Source: Clostridia bacterium
GTDB lineage: Bacteria > Bacillota > Clostridia > Oscillospirales > Acutalibacteraceae
Direction of reading: 5' to 3'
NCBI GenBank assembly: GCA_017473435.1
Contig: JAFULG010000055.1
Span: 1-60,293 of the forward strand
Length of the DNA: 60,293 nucleotides
Part shown: positions 31,809 through 44,576 of the stretch, in pieces
Position numbering within the stretch: position 1 is the first letter of the stretch
Layout of the letters: every line of letters starts with the position of its first letter
Program-made: the position numbers and the translations under genes
The notes under the pieces: generated by a model
The model's database searches: none
Seen by the model: only the letters and a program-made list of their open reading frames with translations
Told to the model about the DNA's origin: nothing

Positions 31809-32624
31809 TTAGGATGCAATCATCATTTTCGGTAATTGAGTGTCTCTGAATCTGAACCACAAATATGCCAGCTTGCCTCTATAACCTTTTTTCCAAGGCT
31901 TATATTTACCGTTATAATGAATAATAACGGCATTTTCTTCAATCCATTTTAGTCCTTTAATCTTTCTGGGATTATACATAACAGTTTTTTCATCCAGATT
32001 GTAAATACATTCATCAATGGGCAGCATGTCATTGCCGAACAATCCGTTAAGAACATCCTGATCTGCAAGGAATAGCCAACGTTGATGCTTTTCAACATAG
32101 TCAAATATCATTTTACTTGTAATGATTTTTCGCATCTTTTCGAGATTAACCATCATAACTCCTGCATTGAAATACCGAGAGCTTTTTCCTGTTTTGAAAC
32201 GAATGTGGTTTATATCTTCAATAAATAATTTTGTATGTCCTGCTGCCGCAATGGTTTTTCCTTTAAAATCTATATTATAAAGAGGAGAAAGATCACGTAG
32301 AACAATTGTATCGGGGTCAATATAAAGAATTCTGTCAATATCTTCAGGCAGATAATCCATCATAAGTAACCTGTAATATGTTTCTTTGGTAATGCGTTTG
32401 GGCACAGGTGCATCCGCCAGAATTTCGGGACTGATTTTTACGGGATGAACCTTTGTGCGTAAGGGATCGATTGATTTTTGTATTTGTTTGAAATCGTTTT
32501 CTGTAAGCGATGAGTGCGCTACAAAAAGATCGAATTTGTTGTTCGGGTTTGTAATCGTTAGGGATTTTAAAAGCACTGTCAAGGGAAACACATAATTGCT
32601 GTCTAAAGTTACAAGAATATTCAT
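31809..32624 (-). CDS. glycosyltransferase family 8
   Basis: 271 residues, without signal peptide. Typical GT8 marks are the opening MNILVTLDSNYVFPLTVLLK, the DxD metal-binding motif in ILYIDPDTIVLRDL, the YFNAGVMMVNLEKMR segment, the DQDVLN segment and the closing IIHYNGKYKPW. It transfers sugar from a nucleotide sugar to an acceptor, in bacteria often a glycolipid, teichoic or polysaccharide precursor. AAGGAGG precedes the ATG; a promoter lies at 32673-32701. Confidence 0.9.
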   Translation of the reverse strand: MNILVTLDSNYVFPLTVLLKSLTITNPNNKFDLFVAHSSLTENDFKQIQKSIDPLRTKVHPVKISPEILADAPVPKRITKETYYRLLMMDYLPEDIDRILYIDPDTIVLRDLSPLYNIDFKGKTIAAAGHTKLFIEDINHIRFKTGKSSRYFNAGVMMVNLEKMRKIITSKMIFDYVEKHQRWLFLADQDVLNGLFGNDMLPIDECIYNLDEKTVMYNPRKIKGLKWIEENAVIIHYNGKYKPWKKGYRGKLAYLWFRFRDTQLPKMMIAS

Positions 32625-32672
32625 AAAATTACCTCCTTAAAACCCAAAAATGAAAATTTCAACTTTTTGCAA

Positions 32673-32701
32673 ATGATAGTTCTGATTTATGCAGGAGTCA
32701 A
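32673..32701 (-). promoter_or_regulatory. promoter of the GT8 gene
   Basis: On the minus strand TTGACT (32701-32696) and TATCAT (32678-32673) are 17 bp apart, about 50 bp before the start. Confidence 0.6.
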
Positions 32702-32832
32702 GTATATTATGTTATTTGTAGAATATTTTTAATTTATTTGTATTTTTTTGCCAAAACTCCTACAAATTTGTAACGATTGTTGTATTTATATATTACAGAA
32801 TCTTGAAGAATTTGTAATGTGTGATATGAAGA

Positions 32833-33507
32833 TTATTGACCTGCTTTATAAAGCATACAGGGTCTTCCGCCTGTCTCATAATTTATCTCACCCTGAACTT
32901 TGCCTGATTCGACAAGATAGTTCATATATCTTCTGACTGTTACTGCGGTGATTCCCGTATTTTCGGCTATTTCATCACCGGTAAGCCATTTGTTTTTGTT
33001 TTCTTTCAAATGATCAGAAATAATTGAAAGTGTCTTTTCCTGTATTCCCTTCGGATGCAGGTCTTCACTTTTTTTACGGGATGAATCAATAATAAAATCA
33101 ATACTTTTTTGATTCAGCGTGTCAAGTTCACTTAGTGCTTTTTGTTGTGTTATATACTTCTGAAGTGCCGTTTGAAATCTGTCAAAGGTGAACGGCTTAA
33201 CGAGATAATCAACTATGCCCAGGTGAAGAGCTTCTTCAAGCGAGTCTCGGTCATTGGCGGCGGTTACCATAATTACATCAGCAGATATCTGTTTCTTTCT
33301 TATCTGACGTAAGGTTTCAAATCCGTCAAGCTTCGGCATATATACATCCATTATGATAAGGTCAACGCTGTTTGTTTCCAAAAATTCAAGAGCAGAAAGA
33401 CCGTCTTTACATTTGCCGCAAACTGAAAAGTTTTTGTTTTTCATTACATACTGCTCGTTTATCATGGCAACCATTGGGTCATCTTCAACTATAAGTACCT
33501 TATACAT
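32833..33507 (-). CDS. CitB/DcuR-family response regulator
   Basis: 224 residues. The receiver (1-120) has E8-D9-D10, phosphoacceptor D54 in LIIMDVYMPKLDG, and Lys in VDYLVKPF. After a linker, the C-terminal DNA-binding part (about 160-224: WLTGDEIAENTGITAVTVRR, then VQGEINYETGGRP) is the winged helix of CitB/DcuR regulators. The cognate kinase lies 18 bp upstream. CitA/CitB and DcuS/DcuR pairs classically sense citrate or C4-dicarboxylates; no transporter for these is nearby, so the target is open. Confidence 0.88.
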   Translation of the reverse strand: MYKVLIVEDDPMVAMINEQYVMKNKNFSVCGKCKDGLSALEFLETNSVDLIIMDVYMPKLDGFETLRQIRKKQISADVIMVTAANDRDSLEEALHLGIVDYLVKPFTFDRFQTALQKYITQQKALSELDTLNQKSIDFIIDSSRKKSEDLHPKGIQEKTLSIISDHLKENKNKWLTGDEIAENTGITAVTVRRYMNYLVESGKVQGEINYETGGRPCMLYKAGQ

Positions 33508-33525
33508 TTTTGCAGCTCCTTTTTT

Positions 33526-35148
33526 TTATTTCTTAAAACTGACTGTAAAGGATGTTCCTATACCTTCCTGTGATTCAACATTTATTTTGCCGCCGGCAGC
33601 TTCAATGAGGTTCTTTACTTGATACAGTCCCGTGCCCCTGCCACTGCCTTTAGTGGAAAATCCGTTTTCAAAAATACGGCCGATGTTACTGTCGGATATG
33701 CCTGAGCCTGTGTCGTCAGCAGTGATGAGAAGCGCTCCCGGTTTTGAATACATACCGAATAATAATTCTTTTTGACCGTCATAGTTCATATCGTTCATTG
33801 ACTCAAAAGCGTTTTCAATGAGGTTTCCGATGACGGTAACAAGAACTTCAGAGGGGAGAGATATATCTGCAGAAGAATAGTAACAGCCTTCCCTTAAAAC
33901 GAACTTAATATTAAGCTCTGAAGCTCTTGCAATTTTTCCTATAAGAAGTGCGGCTATTGCAGGCTCGTTTATACAGTTCATAACCTTGCTTATGGTTTCT
34001 CGCTGTACCATTGTTATATTCTGAATGTATGATGTTGCCTCATCATACATTTCCATCTGTATCAGACCGAGAATAACATGAAGCTTATTAGTGAAATCGT
34101 GGTTGTTAGCCCTCATTGAATCTACAAGATACCTTGTACCCGTGAGGTCTTCCATAAGCTTTGTGTATTCTTTTCTGTCGTGAAGAATACCAACGGTGCC
34201 GGTAACAGAATCGTTTTCTTTAATCGGTATTGTATCAATTAGTATGTTGTCATAAGCTGAACTTACAGAACGACTTGTTTCAGAAGCACAAAGAGGATTA
34301 AGCGCAGGAATTGTATTACTTAAATTACTTACATATTTTCCGATGAAAGAATCTTCTTTTCCGTCAGTTGTAAGCATTTCAACGGCTGATTTATTTATAA
34401 ACTGAACTTTACCTACCTTGTCAACAGCTACTATGCCTTCGTCAAGAGATTCGAGAATATTGTCACGCATTCGGAACATGGATGTAAACACATCAGGCTC
34501 ATATCCTAAGAGACTCTTTTTGATTTTATCTGAAAGCTCTGCAGAGATAAAAAGCTCAATCAGAATTGCTATAATAGTAATAAGAATAAAGGTAAGTATA
34601 ATTTGAATCGTTTCATTTTTTATGTTTTTCATAAGCATAATTGCTATAACAAAGCCCGCATAGTTGCCTTCTTCGTCGTATATTGCAGCATATGCTCGTC
34701 TTTGCGTGCCTGACGGACCTTTATCCGTAGTAGTATAGTAGTCTTTGGATTTTTCTTTAAAATCAGGTATTGTACCGTCGTAAACCGTACCGATAAGCTC
34801 TTCGTTTGAATGGTAAAGACGAGTGCTTTCTTTTGTTACAACAGAGATAACATCGATATCTTTAAGAGTATCACACAGAGAATCAAGATATTCTTTGAGT
34901 AAAGGATAGGAATCCATGTTTGAGTATTCTGCTTCTACAACGAGTGGTGACTTTGCGATAGCTTCTGCCACATTCTGAAGATTCTGGTCACGGCGCTCTG
35001 TTTCAAATTGCACATTTATAAAAGAACCTGCAAAACCTAAAAACAAAGCAAGGGTGACGATAAGTATAATCTGAAAACGAAAAGACATTTTTTGTATATT
35101 GCCGAGAGTGGCTTTCTCGTTTTTTTGGTTGTTTCTTTTAAATGGCAT
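33526..35148 (-). CDS. CitA/DcuS-family sensor histidine kinase
   Basis: 540 residues from ATG 35148, behind AAAGAAG; another ATG 18 nt upstream has no ribosome site. Order of domains: membrane helix (about 22-45), extracytoplasmic sensor of CitA/sCache type (about 46-175), second helix (about 178-200), PAS (GIVAVDKVGKVQFINKSA), the H-box (NNHDFTNKLHVILGLIQME) and the ATPase (GNLIENAFESM; GSGRGTGLYQVKNLIEA). It phosphorylates the response regulator directly downstream. The sensor ligand cannot be predicted from the residues alone. Confidence 0.88.
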   Translation of the reverse strand: MPFKRNNQKNEKATLGNIQKMSFRFQIILIVTLALFLGFAGSFINVQFETERRDQNLQNVAEAIAKSPLVVEAEYSNMDSYPLLKEYLDSLCDTLKDIDVISVVTKESTRLYHSNEELIGTVYDGTIPDFKEKSKDYYTTTDKGPSGTQRRAYAAIYDEEGNYAGFVIAIMLMKNIKNETIQIILTFILITIIAILIELFISAELSDKIKKSLLGYEPDVFTSMFRMRDNILESLDEGIVAVDKVGKVQFINKSAVEMLTTDGKEDSFIGKYVSNLSNTIPALNPLCASETSRSVSSAYDNILIDTIPIKENDSVTGTVGILHDRKEYTKLMEDLTGTRYLVDSMRANNHDFTNKLHVILGLIQMEMYDEATSYIQNITMVQRETISKVMNCINEPAIAALLIGKIARASELNIKFVLREGCYYSSADISLPSEVLVTVIGNLIENAFESMNDMNYDGQKELLFGMYSKPGALLITADDTGSGISDSNIGRIFENGFSTKGSGRGTGLYQVKNLIEAAGGKINVESQEGIGTSFTVSFKK

Positions 35149-35331
35149 ATAAAAGACTTCTTTCATTTTAGTTTATGATGTAATAATAATAGATTTTTTG
35201 CCTTTTGAAAAGGTTTTGAAAGTAAAATAAATGAAAAAAACAAAAAAAATTCTTTTAAACTTTTGAATAATTGTATATGAGAAAAAACTGTGATATTCTT
35301 GGCTCAACAAAAAACAAAGGAGCGATTTTAT

Positions 35332-35604
35332 ATGGGTTCAATATTCGAAACAGTTATGCTTTTATGCTTCGGCTTTTCCTGGCCGATGAATCTTATCAAA
35401 GCATACAATGCAAAAACAGCAAAGGGCACCAGCCTTCCTTTTATCCTGCTTATCATAGTAGGTTATGTAGCAGGCATTACAGCTAAGATTGTTACGGGAC
35501 AGACCAACTACGTTCTCGCAGCGTATATTTTAAATCTTGCGATTGTACTTCTTAATCTTGTAATTTATTTCAGGAATACATCACTTGACAAAAAGAAAGC
35601 ATAA
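35332..35604 (+). CDS. small PQ-loop-like three-helix membrane protein
   Basis: 90 residues from ATG 35332 with AAAGGAG 7 nt before it. Three hydrophobic helices; the segment CFGFSWPMNLIKAYNAKTAKG followed by SLPFILLII resembles the PQ-loop/SemiSWEET repeat, in which a Pro in the first helix and a KTAKG-type loop are common. SemiSWEETs export sugars as dimers, but this copy has no clear PQ pair, so function is uncertain. The next gene begins 13 bp later. Confidence 0.65.
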   Translation: MGSIFETVMLLCFGFSWPMNLIKAYNAKTAKGTSLPFILLIIVGYVAGITAKIVTGQTNYVLAAYILNLAIVLLNLVIYFRNTSLDKKKA

Positions 35605-35617
35605 GGAGAGATCGAAA

Positions 35618-36196
35618 ATGACAGAAATTAAAAAGTATTCAGCACTCAACGATCTTGCAGAAAAAGGCGGAACAGTTATATTCGGCGGCAAAGAAGATAA
35701 GGATATTCCTCTTTGTGAGTTAAGACAGGCATTTGAGCTCGGTTCAAACTATTATAACAGAAGCTTTGAAAATCTCAGCATTACAAATGCCGCAGAGCTT
35801 TATTTAAGCAGTGTAGCACCTCTTGCTCCCGAAACAGTGCTTCTTCATATCGGTGAAAACGACCTCGATTTGTTTGAAAACAATCCGGATAAGTTTTTGG
35901 AGCTTTACAGAGAGCTTGTTTGCAAAATTAAATCTGAAAGCAGAGACTGCTATATAGCAATTGTATCGCTTAAAAATTATGATAATGATTCGTTAATTGC
36001 TAAATTGAATGAGCGTCTTAAGTATCTTGCCGATTCCGAAAGATGTGAATTTGTTGATGTTTCTCAAAAGAAGGTATGGAATCCGAGAAGCACAAAAGAT
36101 GCAATTTCCTTTATATGCTCTCTCGGATTTGTAAGACACCTTAAAAGTCATGAGCCGGTATACGACCTTGCAAGAACACTTTTTTGCTATGCTTGA
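35618..36196 (+). CDS. SGNH-like protein apparently lacking the catalytic serine
   Basis: 192 residues from ATG 35618, behind AAGGAG. Block III of SGNH hydrolases is clear (VLLHIGENDLDLF) and strands follow the same order (IFGG at the N-terminus, IAIVSLKN, CEFVDVS). Block I, usually GDS, reads IFGGKEDKDIPL, with no Ser at the nucleophile position, and no Asp-x-x-His pair ends it. It may be a catalytically dead paralogue or use other residues. It is paired with the PQ-loop-like gene. Confidence 0.65.
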   Translation: MTEIKKYSALNDLAEKGGTVIFGGKEDKDIPLCELRQAFELGSNYYNRSFENLSITNAAELYLSSVAPLAPETVLLHIGENDLDLFENNPDKFLELYRELVCKIKSESRDCYIAIVSLKNYDNDSLIAKLNERLKYLADSERCEFVDVSQKKVWNPRSTKDAISFICSLGFVRHLKSHEPVYDLARTLFCYA

Positions 36197-36221
36197 TTTC
36201 TGTAAAGAGTACAAATTAAAA

Positions 36222-36270
36222 CAGATGTCCTCAAAATAAATTGAGAGCATCTGCCTAAATAATTTTTACA
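36222..36270 (+). terminator. probable terminator or attenuator
   Basis: CAGATG-TC-CTCAA (36222-36234) pairs with TTGAG-AG-CATCTG (36241-36253); AATAATTTTTAC follows. The 43-residue gene begins just after it, so read-through may express that gene. Confidence 0.65.
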
Positions 36271-36286
36271 ACGGAGGTAATTAAAA

Positions 36287-36418
36287 ATGAAAAAGTTTTT
36301 TGAATTAATCACATTGGCAGCATTATCAGCAAATCCCTATTTTACTGTTGATCGTAACGGTGAAGCCATGTATGAGTTATACAAAAACATTCTTGCTGAC
36401 TTAACAAAGAAAGATTAA
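36287..36418 (+). CDS. 43-residue hypothetical peptide
   Basis: ATG 36287 has ACGGAGG about 9 nt upstream; the frame ends at TAA 36416-36418. The peptide opens MKKFFELITLAALSANPYF and ends with an amphipathic helix (MYELYKNILADLTKKD). No similarity known to me. It stands alone between a terminator-like hairpin and the end of the convergent AraC gene. Confidence 0.55.
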   Translation: MKKFFELITLAALSANPYFTVDRNGEAMYELYKNILADLTKKD

Positions 36419-36479
36419 AATACGGATGAACAAAAACCAAACCAAAAACTTAAAGGAAGCAAACAAAGATAATTTACAA

Positions 36480-37361
36480 TTATTTTTTGACGTTATTTTG
36501 AGAATTTACCTTGTTTTTCTTCCTATATTCACTCGGTGTCATACCCGTATATTTTCTGAACAACCGGCTGAAATACAGCGCATTGTCATATCCGACGGTG
36601 GCTGCTATTTCAGCTATATTTTTATTACTGTTTTCAAGGTATCCCTTTGCAGCAGCGATTCGCAAAGAAACGATGTACTGCATAGGCGGTACCTTCATAA
36701 CATTTTTAAAGCTGTGTATGAACCAATTCACGCTCATCAGGTGCTCACTTGCATACTGTTCAACGGAAATAGGCTTACTATAGTTTTCGTTAAAATAATG
36801 TACGGCTCTTTCGATATCGTTTATGGTGTCGTTTTTTGTTTGCTTACCTTCTTTGATATATCTGTTTATAGTAAGGAAAATGTGGTGCATAAACAGTTTA
36901 ATCACATCTTCATAGTTTGCTCTTTGCAACTGAAGCTCTTTTATAATCTGATTATAAATCCAGGGATAATCAGGTGAAAGACCCGTAAAGAAAACATTTT
37001 CTTCCTTTGGCAGTTCATAGCTGTCAAGATACTGTTCTACCTTCCAACCGGTAAAATGCACCCAATAAACCTCGGTTTTGTCAACGGCGTAATAGTAATA
37101 TACCTGTGGTTCCTTTGGTCTGAAAAGAACCATATTTCCTTTAGTTACTACGGTAGGCTCTTCGCTGCCTTTAAAATAGAAATATCCTTTTCCGGCAGCA
37201 ATGTATAAAAGCTGATAATCGTTTCTTCCTTCAGGGTGAGGCGTTTCTATTACGGGGCCCGTATGCACCCTGTAATAACCGCAGTTGTTTACTCTTATGG
37301 GCACGGTTAAATCTTCAAGATTAGGGTTTTCATCGTCAACATAAGCTACGTTTATATACAT
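36480..37361 (-). CDS. AraC-family transcriptional regulator
   Basis: 293 residues from ATG 37361, with AAGGAG 8 nt upstream. The N-terminal cupin-like sugar-sensing domain (about 10-150) includes YQLLYIAAGKGYFYFKG and VYWVHFTGW. The C-terminal pair of HTH motifs (about 195-293) reads ISVEQYASEHLMSVNWFIHS and NIAEIAATVGYDNALYFSRL, ending GMTPSEYRKK. It is divergent from the symporter/beta-galactosidase genes and is most likely their activator; the inducer is probably a galactoside. Confidence 0.9.
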   Translation of the reverse strand: MYINVAYVDDENPNLEDLTVPIRVNNCGYYRVHTGPVIETPHPEGRNDYQLLYIAAGKGYFYFKGSEEPTVVTKGNMVLFRPKEPQVYYYYAVDKTEVYWVHFTGWKVEQYLDSYELPKEENVFFTGLSPDYPWIYNQIIKELQLQRANYEDVIKLFMHHIFLTINRYIKEGKQTKNDTINDIERAVHYFNENYSKPISVEQYASEHLMSVNWFIHSFKNVMKVPPMQYIVSLRIAAAKGYLENSNKNIAEIAATVGYDNALYFSRLFRKYTGMTPSEYRKKNKVNSQNNVKK

Positions 37362-37465
37362 AAAATACACTCCTTATGTGATAATGTATATATTATACAG
37401 TAAAATGTACATATTTTCAACCTTGAGTGAAGTGATTTTGTGCATATTTTGGTTAATTTTATTTA

Positions 37466-37494
37466 TTGAAATTGTAAATTGTCGATTGTATAAT
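37466..37494 (+). promoter_or_regulatory. promoter of the symporter/beta-galactosidase operon
   Basis: TTGAAA (37466-37471) and TATAAT (37489-37494) are 17 bp apart. Downstream at 37499-37525 lie two TTGCAA repeats and GCAAACGCAA. The interval to the divergent AraC gene (37362-37557) would hold the AraC sites. Confidence 0.65.
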
Positions 37495-37557
37495 GAAATT
37501 GCAAAATAAAGTTGCAAACGCAAAAAGCGTAAAAAAACAAAGACAAGGAGAAAAAAC

Positions 37558-41537
<3,980 letters not shown>

Positions 41538-41590
41538 ATATACAGAAAATCCTGTTTGATGCAGTTTTGTAACCTATACGACAGCAAGAA

Positions 41591-41630
41591 AACTTGGGGA
41601 CACTCATCAACGGTGTCTCCGAGTTTTTAT
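41591..41630 (+). terminator. terminator of the galactoside operon
   Basis: AACTTGGGGACAC (41591-41603) pairs with GTGTCTCCGAGTT (41613-41625), including G-T pairs, and TTTTATT follows. Confidence 0.8.
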
Positions 41631-41666
41631 TAAAACCACATCAAAAAATTGTAAAGGAGATAAAAT

Positions 41667-43280
41667 ATGGAACCAATTTATGTTACGGGACATCAGAATC
41701 CGGATACTGATTCTATTGTTGCCGCTATAGCATACGCTTCCTTAAGAAATGCGTTGGGTGACAAAGAATACACAGCAGCTTGCTTAGGTCGTGTATCTGA
41801 TGAAACACAATTAGTTTTGAACCATTTCGGTTTTGAGCCTCCGACATTAATAACCAATGTATACACACAGGTTCAGGATCTTGATTTTGATAAGCCGCCT
41901 ATTCTCAATGCAGGCGTCACCGTTGACAGAGCTTGGAATGAGCTTCAGGAACGAAAGGAGCTGCGAGCAATTCCTGTTGCAAATGATGACGGAACCCTAC
42001 TTGGATTAATCTCACGAGAAGACATTGCAAGCTATAATATGGGGCTTAACAATTCAAGCGCACTTAATAAAGTACCTTTGTTTAATGTGCTGTCAGTGCT
42101 TGAGGGTAAGGTAATTAACGACGCAGGAGAATATCTTGACACCGTATCGGGCGAGGTAGTACTTGCGATTCCCGAAAGCAGGGGTCCGGGTATGTTTTCA
42201 AACAGCGACTGTGTAATGATTTGCGGACATCAGCCCGATATAATCCGAAAGGCTCTTGAAAACAACATAAACTGCCTTATTCTTTGCAAAACGGAGTTGC
42301 CGTCTGAGCTTGCAGAAATCAAGACTGATACTTGCATTATCTATACACCTTACGATGCCTATAAAGCAACAAGACTGATTTTTCAGTCCACTCCAATCGG
42401 AAGAATTTGTTTAAGAAAAGATTTGCTAAGCTTCCATTTAGAGGACAGAGTTGACCTTGTAAAAGAAATGGTATGGAAATACAGAAAGCCCTGCTATACA
42501 ATCCTTGACGAAAAAGAAAAGATTGTAGGAATACTTACAAGATATCATTTGCTTCGTCCGAGAAGAAAGCGTGTGGTTCTTGTTGACCACAATGAAGCCT
42601 CTCAATCAGTCCCCGGTCTTGAGGAAGCAGATATTCTTGAAATTATAGACCATCACCGTTTGGCTGACATTCAGACAGCTAACCCCATTTTTGTCAGAAA
42701 TGAGCCCGTTGGTTCGACAAACACCATAATTGCATCTATGTTTCAGGATAAGGGACTGATACCTTCTGAAAAGCTGGCAGGTATGATGGCTGCAGCGATT
42801 TTGTCAGATACAGTAATGTTCAAATCTCCTACCTGCACCGTCAAAGATATTCGAACCGCTGAAAGAATGGCTCGTATTGCCAATGTTTCTTTGGATGAGC
42901 TCGGAAAAAAGATTTTTTCCGAATCAGTAGCAGGTAAAAACGCAAAGGATTTACTTAATACAGACTATAAGGAATTTCATATTGCCGGTCACGATCTTGC
43001 TGTTTCGCAGATTACTTGCCTTGACAGTGCAAGCATACTTCAAAGAAAAGATGAGCTACTTGAACAAATGAAAACTGTTGCTGACGAAACTGATGTTTCA
43101 TTAGTTATCTTAATGCTTACAGACGTTCTTTTAGAGGGAAGCTATCTGTTGTACGTCGGGGATGATGACATTATAAGTCAGGCTTTTGATGTTATACCGA
43201 AAGATAACGAGGTTTTCTTACCTGAAGTTATGAGCCGTAAAAAGCAGATTATTCCTACTTTGTCGGCATTGTGGGGATAA
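41667..43280 (+). CDS. ppaC: manganese-dependent (family II) inorganic pyrophosphatase with CBS/DRTGG insert
   Basis: 537 residues. The DHH-type N-terminal core begins YVTGHQNPDTDSIVAA with metal-binding His and Asp. A regulatory insert of CBS repeats (RAWNELQERKELRAIPVAND) and a DRTGG-like part fills about residues 70-290. The second core block is VDHNEASQSV and EIIDHHRLADIQ; AAAILSDTVMFKSPTCT and the DHHA2 part close the protein. It hydrolyses pyrophosphate to phosphate, controlled by adenine nucleotides through the CBS insert. AAAGGAG precedes the ATG. Confidence 0.92.
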   Translation: MEPIYVTGHQNPDTDSIVAAIAYASLRNALGDKEYTAACLGRVSDETQLVLNHFGFEPPTLITNVYTQVQDLDFDKPPILNAGVTVDRAWNELQERKELRAIPVANDDGTLLGLISREDIASYNMGLNNSSALNKVPLFNVLSVLEGKVINDAGEYLDTVSGEVVLAIPESRGPGMFSNSDCVMICGHQPDIIRKALENNINCLILCKTELPSELAEIKTDTCIIYTPYDAYKATRLIFQSTPIGRICLRKDLLSFHLEDRVDLVKEMVWKYRKPCYTILDEKEKIVGILTRYHLLRPRRKRVVLVDHNEASQSVPGLEEADILEIIDHHRLADIQTANPIFVRNEPVGSTNTIIASMFQDKGLIPSEKLAGMMAAAILSDTVMFKSPTCTVKDIRTAERMARIANVSLDELGKKIFSESVAGKNAKDLLNTDYKEFHIAGHDLAVSQITCLDSASILQRKDELLEQMKTVADETDVSLVILMLTDVLLEGSYLLYVGDDDIISQAFDVIPKDNEVFLPEVMSRKKQIIPTLSALWG

Positions 43281-43313
43281 AATATAATACATATCTTATA
43301 TGAGGTGATATTT

Positions 43314-43472
43314 ATGAAAAAATTCTTTTGTGATGAATGTGAATGGATTTATGATGAATTCGAAGGTGCAATTGACCTCGGAATAGAACCGGAAACAGAA
43401 TTTGAGGATCTTCCCGATGACTTTGAATGTCCTGTTTGCGGCAATGAAAAAGCAAATTTCACTGAAGATTGA
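43314..43472 (+). CDS. rubredoxin
   Basis: 52 residues with the two iron ligand pairs CDEC and CPVC, the WIYDE segment and the PETEFEDLPDDFECPVCG core of rubredoxins. It holds one Fe(Cys)4 centre and carries single electrons, usually to reductases of oxygen or superoxide in anaerobes. GAGGTGA precedes the ATG. It lies between the pyrophosphatase gene (33 bp) and the nad operon promoter. Confidence 0.9.
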   Translation: MKKFFCDECEWIYDEFEGAIDLGIEPETEFEDLPDDFECPVCGNEKANFTED

Positions 43473-43593
43473 TTTAGTTTTTCCTCCTTTTTAAGACAAG
43501 ACTGTATGGCTTCAATAATATGGTCTTGTCTTTACTTTAGTCATTTTACACATAATACCAAGGTTATTCTTTGTAAAATTCTCACAACAAAAG

Positions 43594-43634
43594 TTTACAG
43601 ATAAGTTGACAGATGTAAAGTGAGGTGATATAAT
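43594..43634 (+). promoter_or_regulatory. nad operon promoter with probable NiaR operator
   Basis: TTGACA (43606-43611) and TATAAT (43629-43634) are 17 bp apart, an ideal promoter. The -35 box lies in TTTACA-n14-TGTAAA (43594-43619), an inverted repeat that also contains spaced ACA/TGT triplets as in known NiaR sites. NiaR is encoded at the end of the same operon, so feedback repression by nicotinate is expected. Confidence 0.7.
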
Positions 43635-43671
43635 TCACAACGCTACAAAATAAATTTAAGGAAGCAAAAAA

Positions 43672-44571
43672 ATGAAAGCTGAAATTTTAAATCTTAAAAA
43701 AGAAAAAAATGCAGTTATTCTTGCTCATTATTATACTCCTTCAGATGTGCAGGAGCTTGCAGACTATGTAGGTGATTCCTTTTATCTTGCAAAAGTAGCT
43801 CAACAAACAAAGGCTGATATTATCGTTTTCTGCGGTGTAAGATTTATGGGCGAAAGTGCTAAAATATTAAATCCTGACAAAAAGGTTCTTATGCCTGACA
43901 TTTCTGCTGACTGTCCTATGGCGCATATGGTTTCGGACGGCTTGATAGAAGAAATGCGACGAACCTATGATGATCTTGCAGTTGTTTGCTATATAAATTC
44001 AACTACAGAGCTTAAAAGAAAAAGTGATGTATGTGTTACTTCTTCTAATGCGGTTAAAATTGTAAAAGCTTTGCCGAACAAGAACATATTTTTCATACCT
44101 GATTATAATCTCGGTTCTTTTGTAAAAAAACAGGTGCCGGAGAAGAATATAATTTTAAATTCAGGTTTTTGTCCGATACATGCAAAAATTAAAGCTGAAC
44201 AGCTTTACAAAGCCTTAGAAAAGCACCCTAACGCCATGGTGCTGGCTCATCCTGAATGTGAGCAGGAGGTGCTTGTTGAAGCCGATTTTATCGGAAGTAC
44301 TGCTGATATCATCAGATATGCAGAAGAAAGCTGCTCTTATGAGTTTATAATCTGTACTGAGGACGGAGTAGACTTCAAGCTCACTTCTGATAATCCTAAA
44401 AAGAAGTTTTACTATCCCGAGCCGCGCCCCTGCTGTGCTGATATGAAGCTCAATACCCTTGAAGGTGTTTTATCTGTTCTGAAAAAAGAAAATAACGAAA
44501 TACTTATCAGTGATGATGTAATCAGGACTGCTTTGCAGCCTCTTAAAAAAATGTTGGAACTTGTGAGATGA
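43672..44571 (+). CDS. nadA: quinolinate synthase A
   Basis: 299 residues, a usual length. It condenses iminoaspartate with dihydroxyacetone phosphate to quinolinate. The three [4Fe-4S] ligands are C81 (DCPMAHM), C167 (GFCPIHAKI) and C254 or C255 (PRPCCADMKLNT); ILAHYYTPSDVQELADYVGD is the N-terminal substrate block. AAGGAAG precedes the ATG. nadB follows 5 bp later. Confidence 0.95.
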   Translation: MKAEILNLKKEKNAVILAHYYTPSDVQELADYVGDSFYLAKVAQQTKADIIVFCGVRFMGESAKILNPDKKVLMPDISADCPMAHMVSDGLIEEMRRTYDDLAVVCYINSTTELKRKSDVCVTSSNAVKIVKALPNKNIFFIPDYNLGSFVKKQVPEKNIILNSGFCPIHAKIKAEQLYKALEKHPNAMVLAHPECEQEVLVEADFIGSTADIIRYAEESCSYEFIICTEDGVDFKLTSDNPKKKFYYPEPRPCCADMKLNTLEGVLSVLKKENNEILISDDVIRTALQPLKKMLELVR

Positions 44572-44576
44572 AATAA

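Noticed and set aside
36426-36977. Plus-strand frame of 183 codons opposite the AraC gene
   Set aside because: It lies almost wholly antisense to the clear AraC regulator and shows no domain of its own.
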